From NCBI GenBank assembly GCA_902772945.1, contig CACYCU010000002.1, positions 1 through 7,336 on the forward strand: 7,336 nucleotides of DNA, read 5' to 3'. Below are positions 1-5,607 of the stretch, piece by piece. Both the position numbers and the translations under genes were made by a program. The notes below the pieces were generated by a model. The model had not been told where the DNA came from. It saw only the letters and a program-made list of their open reading frames with translations, and did no database searches. Within the stretch, counting starts at the first letter, position 1. Each line of letters opens with the position of its first letter. This DNA comes from an uncultured bacterium (GTDB taxonomy: Bacteria; Cyanobacteriota; Vampirovibrionia; Gastranaerophilales; Gastranaerophilaceae).

Positions 1-342
1 AAGAAAAGAGTTGAAAAATACGAAACGGTTATAGAATCGTGGTATCCGATAGGACACGGTGATAAAGGCTTGATAAACGAACCTATATTCACAAAATTAG
101 GGCAAAAATACGGCAAAACTAATGTGCAAATTATTCTCAGATGGCATATTCAGGAAGGAACAATAGTTTTTCCTCGTTCTACAAATCCTGTTCATATAAA
201 AGAAAACTTTGAAATCTTTGACTTTGAATTAACCGAAGATGAAATGAATGAAATCAGAAAACTTGATAGCGGCAAAAGATTTTTCAATATGACATTAGAA
301 CAACAGGAAAAAATGTTAGGCTCTTGGAAGCCTGAGGACTAA
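1..342 (+). CDS. Aldo/keto reductase, C-terminal part (5' end outside the window)
   Basis: The frame is open from base 1 to the TAA at 340-342 and gives 113 residues, so the N-terminal 60% or so of a normal 270-280-residue enzyme lies upstream. The family folds as a TIM barrel and reduces aldehydes, ketones or sugars with NADPH in the cytoplasm. What is visible is the last third: an ESWYPIGHG segment, a helix with VQIILRW, and the NADPH-binding stretch VFPRSTNPVHIKENF, which matches the family's usual 'IPKS...I.EN' region, followed by FDFELTEDEMNEI, a standard ending. The catalytic Asp/Tyr/Lys/His lie in the missing part and cannot be checked. A TTG at 70 could be read as a start, but homology clearly continues upstream of it. 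The next gene begins 16 bases downstream on the same strand, so the two are probably co-transcribed. The substrate cannot be told. Confidence 0.92.
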   Translation, partial: KKRVEKYETVIESWYPIGHGDKGLINEPIFTKLGQKYGKTNVQIILRWHIQEGTIVFPRSTNPVHIKENFEIFDFELTEDEMNEIRKLDSGKRFFNMTLEQQEKMLGSWKPED

Positions 343-358
343 GGGGGTAAATATAATT

Positions 359-904
359 ATGGAAGAAGTAAGAATTGATGTAAGAACACAGAGTCCTGAA
401 AGGATTGCTGAAGCTGTAAGAAGTTCGGATCTATGTTTTAGAATTAATCATACAAACCCTACAACACCTGAATGTAAAGAGTTGATTGATGAACTTTTTA
501 ATCATACCTTGGGTGAAAATACTGTTTTGCACCCGCCAATGTTTACAATATTGCCGGACAAGGTTAAAATAGGTAAAAATGTTACTATTTTGAATAATTT
601 TCAGTGTATGTCTGCAGGCGGTTTGACGATAGAAGACAATACAATGATATCTTTAAATTGTACAATTGCGACAAACAATCATGATATGTATGACAGATAT
701 GTTATAACTTGCAAACCTGTACATATAAAAAGAAATGTCTGGATTGGCGTTAATGTAACTATACTTCCAGGAGTGACAATAGGAGAAAATGCAGTTGTTG
801 GTGCTGGAGCTGTCGTAACAAAAGACGTTCCTGACAACGCTGTTGTTGTTGGAAATCCGGCAAGAGTTATAAGGTATCTTGATGCTGATAAGTTTGTAAA
901 ATAG
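359..904 (+). CDS. Hexapeptide-repeat O-acetyltransferase, maltose/galactoside acetyltransferase (LacA/Maa) type
   Basis: This 181-residue protein fits the size of the LacA/Maa family, trimeric left-handed beta-helix enzymes that move acetyl from acetyl-CoA to a sugar hydroxyl. Residues 15-48 (RSSDLCFRINHTNPTTPECK...) look like the short helical Mac domain. From about residue 66 come hexapeptide turns (VKIGKNVTI, LTIEDNTMI, VWIGVNVTI, VTIGENAVV). His108, in TNNHD, is in the position of the catalytic histidine (His115 of E. coli LacA). The ending GAGAVVTKDVPDNAVVVGNPARVIR is the classic CoA-binding tail. AAGGGGG at 341-347 serves the ATG at 359. It lies 16 bases after the aldo/keto reductase gene, so likely in the same transcript, and its TAG abuts the stop codon of the opposing thioesterase gene. 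The family assignment is firm; the acceptor is unknown, and these enzymes are often annotated beyond what is known. Confidence 0.9.
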   Translation: MEEVRIDVRTQSPERIAEAVRSSDLCFRINHTNPTTPECKELIDELFNHTLGENTVLHPPMFTILPDKVKIGKNVTILNNFQCMSAGGLTIEDNTMISLNCTIATNNHDMYDRYVITCKPVHIKRNVWIGVNVTILPGVTIGENAVVGAGAVVTKDVPDNAVVVGNPARVIRYLDADKFVK

Positions 905-1693
905 TTATTCATGTTTTACTTTTAAATCATAGAATAAAATATCTTCATCATTATCAGTTTTTTCAATCCAGCCGGTTTGAATTTCACATATGGACACATC
1001 TTCTTTTGTTATTTTGTGGACATATGTGTTTTTTATGTTTGTTGCGTATGTTGAACAAATTAGAACATCATCCAAAAAAGACTCTCTGTTGAATTTTATA
1101 TTTAATGTTTTTAGCGTATGAGATTTTCTAAATTCGTTATTTGCAGACGCTTCTGCTATATTTACATAGCTTTTATTGTTGACGTGGTTATTAAAATCCA
1201 AATCGGAAAGGTTGTTTTTGTGAGAAATTTCTTTTATTTTTTCTCTGATATCGTTGATTGAGAATTTTTTGTGCTCGCCTATTACCAATTCAGGCAGAAC
1301 AGTAAATTTTTCGGAAATAATATCAGTTTTTGCGGGACGTTTAGTCTCTTGATCTAAAATAAACCAGCATGCGTTACCTTTTGCAAAAACTTTATCGTTG
1401 TATTTTAGGTTGAAATCTGTATATATTTTTAGTTTTGTTATTTCAGAAATCCAAATTTCAGCAGTTATTTCCTCGGACCAAAAAGGTAGATTCCCTGTAA
1501 ATTCAATATTAAATTCTGAAACTATCCAATATAAATTTTTCGGAAAAAGATCATATGCAGCCATTTTTTTTGTTGCGCAAAATCTTGCAAATGCATCCTG
1601 CAAATACATAATAGCGGCAATTGGCCTTAGTCTGTATTCGTTTAAATCCATATTATCCAATATTACATTGTATTTATGTGAATATTTGTTCAT
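905..1693 (-). CDS. Acyl-ACP thioesterase, FatA/FatB-like double hotdog
   Basis: This 262-residue protein belongs to the acyl-ACP thioesterase family, which hydrolyses acyl-ACP to free fatty acid and ACP in the cytoplasm and can end fatty acid elongation. Two hotdog halves are visible: residues 1-130, beginning KYNVILDNMDLNEYRLRP with the helix IAAIMYLQDAFARF, and 135-262. The second half carries DLDFNNHVNN at 164-173 followed by SYVNIAEA. Asp166, Asn168 and His170 match the catalytic Asp/Asn/His of plant FatB, and Glu204 in FNRES matches its catalytic Glu. The cysteine next to that Glu in plant enzymes is Ser205 here. The ATG at 1693-1691 has no Shine-Dalgarno sequence, but an extended -10 lies 6 bases upstream, suggesting a leaderless message. 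Met15 is a possible later start, but KYNVILD before it looks like family sequence. Chain-length preference cannot be read. Confidence 0.9.
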   Translation of the reverse strand: MNKYSHKYNVILDNMDLNEYRLRPIAAIMYLQDAFARFCATKKMAAYDLFPKNLYWIVSEFNIEFTGNLPFWSEEITAEIWISEITKLKIYTDFNLKYNDKVFAKGNACWFILDQETKRPAKTDIISEKFTVLPELVIGEHKKFSINDIREKIKEISHKNNLSDLDFNNHVNNKSYVNIAEASANNEFRKSHTLKTLNIKFNRESFLDDVLICSTYATNIKNTYVHKITKEDVSICEIQTGWIEKTDNDEDILFYDLKVKHE

Positions 1694-1699
1694 ATTTAT

Positions 1700-1708
1700 A
1701 TTATATCA
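1700..1708 (-). promoter_or_regulatory. Extended -10 promoter element for the thioesterase gene
   Basis: Read on the minus strand, bases 1708-1700 are TGATATAAT: a perfect TATAAT preceded by the TGn of an extended -10. Only six bases (ATAAAT) separate it from the ATG, so the predicted transcription start falls at or next to the start codon. No good -35 is visible 16-18 bases upstream, which extended -10 promoters can tolerate. The same 15-base stretch recurs at the glmS promoter. The element is seen; its use is inferred. Confidence 0.6.
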
Positions 1709-1746
1709 TAAATGTATGTTATTATATAAAAATAAAGGAGAAATTT

Positions 1747-2412
1747 ATGTCAAAGAATGTAATTATATTAAATGCAAGTCCAAGGAAAAATTTTAACACT
1801 GCAAAGTTGCTAAAAGAAGCTCAAAGAGGTGCGGAATCTTTAGGTGCAAATGTAGAATATTTTAACTTGTATGATTATAATTTTTTAGGCTGCAGAAGCT
1901 GTTTTGCTTGTCAAAGAAAAGGTTCTACAACAGAAGGTGTTTGTGCAATAAGAGATGACATAAAACCTATTTTAGAAAAATGTATTAATGCGGATGCAAT
2001 AATTTTGGGTACTCCGGTTTATTTTTCATATCCGACAGGTGTTTTTAGAAGTTTTGCTGAAAGATTGCTTTTTGCAAATCACACATACATGGTTGATCAT
2101 GAAAAAGGTGGTTTAAAAAGAAGACTTGACAGGGTTATTCCGACAGGGATAATTTTTACAATGAATTGTCCTGAGGATTTGGCAAAGAATATAAATTATC
2201 CCATAACGCTAGGCGAGAGTGTAAGCAATTTTGAACATATAATGGGATACGCGGAAGGTTTATATTCATATGATACAAAACAATTTGCAGATTTTTCAAA
2301 ATACAATTGCGACCTTTTTGATGAAAACCATAAGAATGAAGTTCAACAAAATCAGTTTCCAAAAGATTTAGAAAAGGCTTTTGAATTGGGTAAAAGGTTA
2401 CTTCAATTGTAA
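1747..2412 (+). CDS. Flavodoxin-fold NAD(P)H-dependent oxidoreductase with four-cysteine motif (FMN reductase/Isf-like)
   Basis: This 221-residue protein is in the NADPH-dependent FMN reductase/flavodoxin-fold group, cytoplasmic enzymes that bind FMN and pass electrons from NAD(P)H to small acceptors or redox partners. IILNASPRKNFNTAKLL at residues 6-22 is the FMN phosphate-binding loop, and ADAIILGTPVYFSYPTGVFRSF (82-103) is the second flavin-contact region. Between them GCRSCFACQ...GVCAIRDD gives Cys49, Cys52, Cys55 and Cys66, a pattern close to iron-sulfur flavoproteins (C-x2-C-x2-C-x4-7-C) but with ten residues before the last cysteine, so an Fe-S cluster is possible and not proven. The start is set by AAAGGAG at 1734-1740, six bases before the ATG; the frame stays open upstream to 1621 but that part overlaps the thioesterase gene and is not like the family. 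Its 3' end overlaps the opposing membrane-protein gene by 10 bases. Substrate unknown. Confidence 0.9.
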   Translation: MSKNVIILNASPRKNFNTAKLLKEAQRGAESLGANVEYFNLYDYNFLGCRSCFACQRKGSTTEGVCAIRDDIKPILEKCINADAIILGTPVYFSYPTGVFRSFAERLLFANHTYMVDHEKGGLKRRLDRVIPTGIIFTMNCPEDLAKNINYPITLGESVSNFEHIMGYAEGLYSYDTKQFADFSKYNCDLFDENHKNEVQQNQFPKDLEKAFELGKRLLQL

Positions 2413-3341
2413 ATATTTTTCTTAAACATAATTAAAGCAATTGAACATAAAACAAGAGCTCCGATGAAGACTTCTATAGGAAAGATTCCAAGCAAATCTT
2501 TTTCGATAATCATGGGGATTAATAAAATAGCTCCTGCAGGCGGAAAATTTATTTTTACTCTTCTTAAAGCTATGAATAATATTATACATGCGATCATTGT
2601 ACAAATAGAAAGCGGGATGTTCATGTATACATTTAAAATAAGCCTTATCAAGCAGCCTGTCAGTGATGAAAATGTCATTATACCTACTATGTATGCCGGT
2701 TTTTTTCTTGCCTGACTTTCAGGATTTGATAATTCTGTGAACATTACAATTAATGGAGGGGCTAAAAAGTATATTTGATGCATCTTAAAAGGGATTAATG
2801 CTATTAGCCCGAATACTATCAACAATTTACTCCATTTTATAATTTGTAATTTTATGTCAAAATCACAAGGAACAAATGTATTTGACGGACGCATATTGTA
2901 TTTTTCCATTATCCATTGAGCGATTATGATTATAAGTGCCATAAATGAAACAGAAATAGGATAAATCCAACTGTCAGTTCTTAAATATACAGGCAAAATG
3001 CAGGCTGAAATTATAGGAACAAAGTTTGTTTTGCAAAGGGTTAATATAAAACCTGTAAACGCAAAACAAATGCACACCTGAAAAAATAATGGAATACCTA
3101 TATATTTAACAACCAGAACTCCAAATAGTGCGGCCGCAGACATTAATAAAAAAATTCTTCTTTTGTTGGTTTGCCACGGTTGTTGTTCAGATATCCAAGC
3201 TCCTATTGTTAAAGCACAAATTTCAGGGAATATTATTTCTTTTTCACCGCTAACCTCTGCGACAAGAACCATTACAAGCGCCATTAAGATTCCAAATATA
3301 TATCTTTCTATTCTTATTCTTTTTAAAATTTCGGCTTTCAT
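2403..3341 (-). CDS. Multi-pass membrane protein with two HPP-like repeats
   Basis: This 312-residue, strongly hydrophobic protein has roughly ten to twelve membrane segments and a basic N-terminus (KRIRIERY). I recognise it only as HPP-like: FPPAG at 266-270 resembles the HPPAG signature of that integral membrane family, and NPESQARKKP at 206-215 resembles the loop before it. The two halves look like copies. KTNFVP (104-109) matches KINFPP (263-268), YPISVSFMAL (127-136) matches FPIEVFIGAL (287-296), and the loops ISEQQPWQTNKRR (50-62) and ELSNPESQARKKP (203-215) fall in the same place in each half. Some HPP proteins in plants and cyanobacteria are linked to nitrite transport, but no substrate can be assigned here. 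The ATG at 3341-3339 has no Shine-Dalgarno sequence; no better start is visible. It ends in TGA inside the last codons of the opposing flavoprotein gene. It is divergent from glmS. Confidence 0.78.
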   Translation of the reverse strand: MKAEILKRIRIERYIFGILMALVMVLVAEVSGEKEIIFPEICALTIGAWISEQQPWQTNKRRIFLLMSAAALFGVLVVKYIGIPLFFQVCICFAFTGFILTLCKTNFVPIISACILPVYLRTDSWIYPISVSFMALIIIIAQWIMEKYNMRPSNTFVPCDFDIKLQIIKWSKLLIVFGLIALIPFKMHQIYFLAPPLIVMFTELSNPESQARKKPAYIVGIMTFSSLTGCLIRLILNVYMNIPLSICTMIACIILFIALRRVKINFPPAGAILLIPMIIEKDLLGIFPIEVFIGALVLCSIALIMFKKNIYN

Positions 3342-3363
3342 ATAATTATGTTAAAACAACGAA

Positions 3364-3369
3364 ATTATA
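3364..3369 (-). promoter_or_regulatory. Candidate -10 box for the HPP-like membrane protein gene
   Basis: On the minus strand bases 3369-3364 read TATAAT, 22 bases before the ATG, which would give a leader of about 15 bases with no Shine-Dalgarno sequence. The upstream -35 region is poor (TTTGTT at a 15-base spacing is the best match), and the surroundings are so AT-rich that a chance TATAAT is quite possible. Confidence 0.3.
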
Positions 3370-3409
3370 TATTCAATTGCATAAAACAAATTAATGTTTT
3401 TGCGGATAT

Positions 3410-3436
3410 TAAAAATTTATAAGTATCAAATTTTTA
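3410..3436. repeat. 9-base inverted repeat in the glmS promoter
   Basis: TAAAAATTT at 3410-3418 and AAATTTTTA at 3428-3436 form a perfect inverted repeat around a 9-base spacer. It sits where the -35 region of the glmS promoter would be and its right arm ends just before the TGn of the extended -10. It could be an operator or simply flexible AT-rich promoter DNA; being all A and T, chance is a real alternative. Confidence 0.35.
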
Positions 3437-3445
3437 TGATATAAT
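3437..3445 (+). promoter_or_regulatory. Extended -10 promoter element for glmS
   Basis: TGATATAAT is a perfect TATAAT with the extended -10 TGn in front. Transcription would start near 3452 and leave a leader of about 18 bases holding the GAGAGG ribosome binding site. No recognisable -35 lies at the right distance. The short leader leaves no room for a glmS ribozyme, so control by that route, known in Firmicutes, is not present here. Confidence 0.6.
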
Positions 3446-3469
3446 ATCTTTATTAAAAGAGAGGAAATT

Positions 3470-5314
3470 ATGTGTGGAATAGTAGGATATGTGGGTCATA
3501 GATCAGTTATGGATATATTAATCGATGGTCTTGAACAACTTGAATACAGAGGCTATGATTCATCGGGTGTAGCTGTAATGTGTGAAAACGAGATAAAGGT
3601 TTATAAGGCTGTCGGAAAACTTCAAAATCTCAGAGAAGAATTAAAAGGCAAAGAATCTGATTTCTCAAATTCTACAATGGGTATCGGACATATTAGATGG
3701 GCAACGCACGGAGCGCCCACTGTTTTGAATGCTCATCCTCATACTTGCAATTGCGGAGGGCTTGTTATAGTCCATAACGGTATTATAGAAAATTATAAAG
3801 AATTAAAAGAAATATTAATAAAACAGGGCTGTGTATTTCGCTCAGAGACTGACACTGAGGTTGTTGCGCATTTGGTAGCGAAGAAATATGACAAGTGTAA
3901 AGATTTAAAAGAAGCTGTAAGGTTAGCTTCAAAAGATATTGAAGGCGCTTATGCTCTTTGTGTAATGCACAAAAGCTGTAAACAAAAATTAGTTATCACA
4001 AAACGCAATGCACCTTTGGTTGTAGGAGTCGGATTGAATGAATTTTATGCTGCATCAGATGTCCCTGCAATAATTAAGCATACAAATAAAGCTGTATATT
4101 TAAACGACAATCAAATTGCAGTCTTAACACCTGAAAAAATGGAGTTGTTTGACGGTGACGGCAACAAGCTTGAACCAAAAGCTGAGATTTTGCCTTGGGA
4201 ACCTGTTGCATTAAGCAAGATGGGCTATAAACATTTTATGCTTAAAGAAATCCATGAGCAGCCTGATGTTATAAGAAATATTTTAGTGGGTAAACTCCAC
4301 GCTCCTGATGAGAATATTATTTTGGATGAGGTTAAGCTTAATAAGGAAACTCTGAAAAAGCTAAACAGAATCCAAATAATAGCCTGCGGTACATCTTTGC
4401 ATGCAGCAATGATTGGCAAATATTTAATAGAAGGACTTTGCGGTATTGCTGTTGACGTAGAAGCTTCAAGCGAATATATATACAGAAGAACGGTTACCGA
4501 TGAAAACACTTTGGTAATAGGTGTCTCTCAATCAGGGGAAACTGCGGATACATTAACCGCAATTAAACAATCTAAAGCCAGAGGCTCTCATATTTTAATA
4601 ATAACAAACCGACCTGATAGTGCAATGGCAAGAGAAGCAGACAGCTTAATCCCCGTAAATGCCGGAATTGAGGTTTCTGTTGCAGCGACAAAATCATATA
4701 TAGCTCAATTGATGGCATTTTATTTGTTGGCGCTTTATATGGGTGAAATAAAAGAATGTATGAGTAAAAGCGAGCTTACTTCGCTTAAAGCAGAGTTAAT
4801 GATTTTACCTCAAAAGATTGAACAAATACTTGCACATAAAGAGGATATTCAAAATGTTGCCAAAGCATATGCCGGCACAAAAGACTTTATATATATAGCA
4901 AGAGGAATAAATTATCCGACAGCGCTTGAGGGTGCATTAAAACTAAAAGAAATCAGCTACATAAATGCAACGGGCTATCCAGCAGGAGAGCTGAAACACG
5001 GACCTATTGCTATGCTTGATGATACAATGCCTGTATTATCAATTTTGATGAAGGGCTCAGTTTATGAAAAATTATTATCAAACAGCGAAGAAGCAAAAGC
5101 TCGAAATGCAAGAATGATTGCATTGACAAATTCAAAGGATGAAAAATTGAATGGACTTTTTGAACATATTATACATGTTCCTGATGTTCAAGAATTATTT
5201 TCTCCAATTATTGCAATGATTCCTTTGCAGTTGATTGCATATTACATTGCTGAATTTTTAGGTAAAGATGTTGATCAGCCAAGAAATTTAGCAAAATCTG
5301 TTACGGTAGAATAA
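3470..5314 (+). CDS. glmS: Glutamine--fructose-6-phosphate aminotransferase (isomerizing), glucosamine-6-phosphate synthase
   Basis: GlmS makes glucosamine-6-phosphate from fructose-6-phosphate and glutamine, the first committed step to UDP-GlcNAc for peptidoglycan and lipopolysaccharide. At 614 residues it is full length. The glutaminase domain spans residues 1-225: MCGIVGYVG puts the nucleophile at Cys2 after Met removal, with RWATHG (76-81), HNGIIENY (102-109) and TDTEV (127-131). Two SIS sugar-isomerase domains follow, marked by ACGTSLH (305-311), SQSGETAD (353-360), EGALKLKEISYI (487-498) and GELKHGP (506-512). Glu494, His510 and Lys609 correspond to the isomerase residues Glu488, His504 and Lys603 of E. 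coli. The C-terminus DQPRNLAKSVTVE is the invariant family ending. The ATG at 3470 follows GAGAGG. All key residues are present. A 51-codon frame follows after two bases, and no terminator is seen before metK. Confidence 0.98.
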   Translation: MCGIVGYVGHRSVMDILIDGLEQLEYRGYDSSGVAVMCENEIKVYKAVGKLQNLREELKGKESDFSNSTMGIGHIRWATHGAPTVLNAHPHTCNCGGLVIVHNGIIENYKELKEILIKQGCVFRSETDTEVVAHLVAKKYDKCKDLKEAVRLASKDIEGAYALCVMHKSCKQKLVITKRNAPLVVGVGLNEFYAASDVPAIIKHTNKAVYLNDNQIAVLTPEKMELFDGDGNKLEPKAEILPWEPVALSKMGYKHFMLKEIHEQPDVIRNILVGKLHAPDENIILDEVKLNKETLKKLNRIQIIACGTSLHAAMIGKYLIEGLCGIAVDVEASSEYIYRRTVTDENTLVIGVSQSGETADTLTAIKQSKARGSHILIITNRPDSAMAREADSLIPVNAGIEVSVAATKSYIAQLMAFYLLALYMGEIKECMSKSELTSLKAELMILPQKIEQILAHKEDIQNVAKAYAGTKDFIYIARGINYPTALEGALKLKEISYINATGYPAGELKHGPIAMLDDTMPVLSILMKGSVYEKLLSNSEEAKARNARMIALTNSKDEKLNGLFEHIIHVPDVQELFSPIIAMIPLQLIAYYIAEFLGKDVDQPRNLAKSVTVE

Positions 5315-5316
5315 TT

Positions 5317-5472
5317 GTGATTAAATCAGGTATAGTAAAAATAAAAAAAATAGATGATTTTGATAATTTGTACGTTGAACAAGAATTATCAAAGATTTTT
5401 AAATCTGTAATTCGCTGGGCTATAGTTGATATAAATGATGATTTAACCGTAAGTGTGTCATTTGAAGAGTAA
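5317..5472 (+). CDS. Small hypothetical protein (51 aa) directly behind glmS
   Basis: A GTG at 5317 opens a 51-residue frame ending at the TAA at 5470-5472. Only two bases separate it from the glmS stop, which suggests translational coupling rather than an independent ribosome binding site; upstream there is only a weak GGTAG inside the end of glmS. I do not recognise the family. The sequence looks protein-like: a lysine-rich opening (IKSGIVKIKKIDDF), an amphipathic stretch LYVEQELSKIFKSVI that could form a helix, then WAIVDINDD and LTVSVSFEE, which look like two strands. It has no membrane segment, cysteine or signal peptide. Codon use is AT-rich in the third position like its neighbours. 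The frame fills most of the glmS-metK gap. It might be a real small protein or a chance frame; I favour a gene. Confidence 0.55.
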   Translation: MIKSGIVKIKKIDDFDNLYVEQELSKIFKSVIRWAIVDINDDLTVSVSFEE

Positions 5473-5497
5473 TTATTACAATATATTAATGAATTAT

Positions 5498-5526
5498 TTG
5501 CTTTTATAAGTTGTATGGTGTACACT
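5498..5526 (+). promoter_or_regulatory. Weak candidate promoter for metK
   Basis: TTGCTT at 5498-5503 and TACACT at 5521-5526 are 17 bases apart and each match the consensus at four of six positions. An alternative -10 is TATAAG at 5505-5510, with no good -35. Either would start a transcript just before the structured metK leader. Read-through from glmS is equally possible because no terminator lies between. Confidence 0.3.
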
Positions 5527-5607
5527 TCTTAATTAGAAGCCGGGTCGGAATTAAAAACCTTACCGGCGGGTAAATTACCCGGTAGTAAAAAATTAAGGAG
5601 AATTAAA
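5525..5607 (+). promoter_or_regulatory. Structured metK leader, possible RNA switch of unknown class
   Basis: This leader is about half G+C over 5539-5584 in an otherwise AT-rich window. It has a small hairpin CTTCT/AGAAG (5525-5529 with 5535-5539). Three further segments compete: CCGGGT (5540-5545) can pair with ACCCGG (5577-5582), while TACCGG (5561-5566) can pair with CCGGTA (5579-5584), extended by GTA/TAC (5570-5572 with 5576-5578) around a 3-base loop. CCTTA (5558-5562) is complementary to TAAGG (5594-5598), which includes the metK ribosome binding site AAGGAG (5595-5600). The first pairing leaves CCTTA free to mask the binding site as a pseudoknot; the second uses part of it. I cannot match it to a known SAM riboswitch class. 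The pairings are seen; the switch is inferred. Confidence 0.5.

Noticed and set aside
70..72. TTG as a start of the aldo/keto reductase
   Set aside because: The frame is open to base 1 and the residues before it fit the reductase barrel; it is an internal leucine of a gene cut by the window edge.
896..919. Possible hairpin GTAAAA/TTTTAC at the first convergent junction
   Set aside because: Only six A/T-rich pairs around a 12-base loop, with no T-run; too weak to call a terminator.
1621..1746. 42-residue N-terminal extension of the flavoprotein from an upstream non-ATG start
   Set aside because: It overlaps the thioesterase coding region, is unlike the family, and the ATG at 1747 has an ideal AAAGGAG and begins directly with the FMN-binding fold.
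3342..3469. glmS ribozyme/riboswitch
   Set aside because: The likely transcription start leaves a leader of about 18 bases, and no ribozyme core is visible in the whole 128-base gap.
5301..5525. Minus-strand open frame of 74 codons between glmS and metK
   Set aside because: It runs antisense to the end of glmS and to the small plus-strand frame, has low-complexity Ser/Ile/Thr/Asn content and no binding site. The plus-strand frame is the better candidate.
5525..5607. Calling the metK leader a named SAM riboswitch
   Set aside because: The conserved sequences I know for SAM-I, SAM-II and the SMK box are not there, so only an unclassified structured leader is supported.
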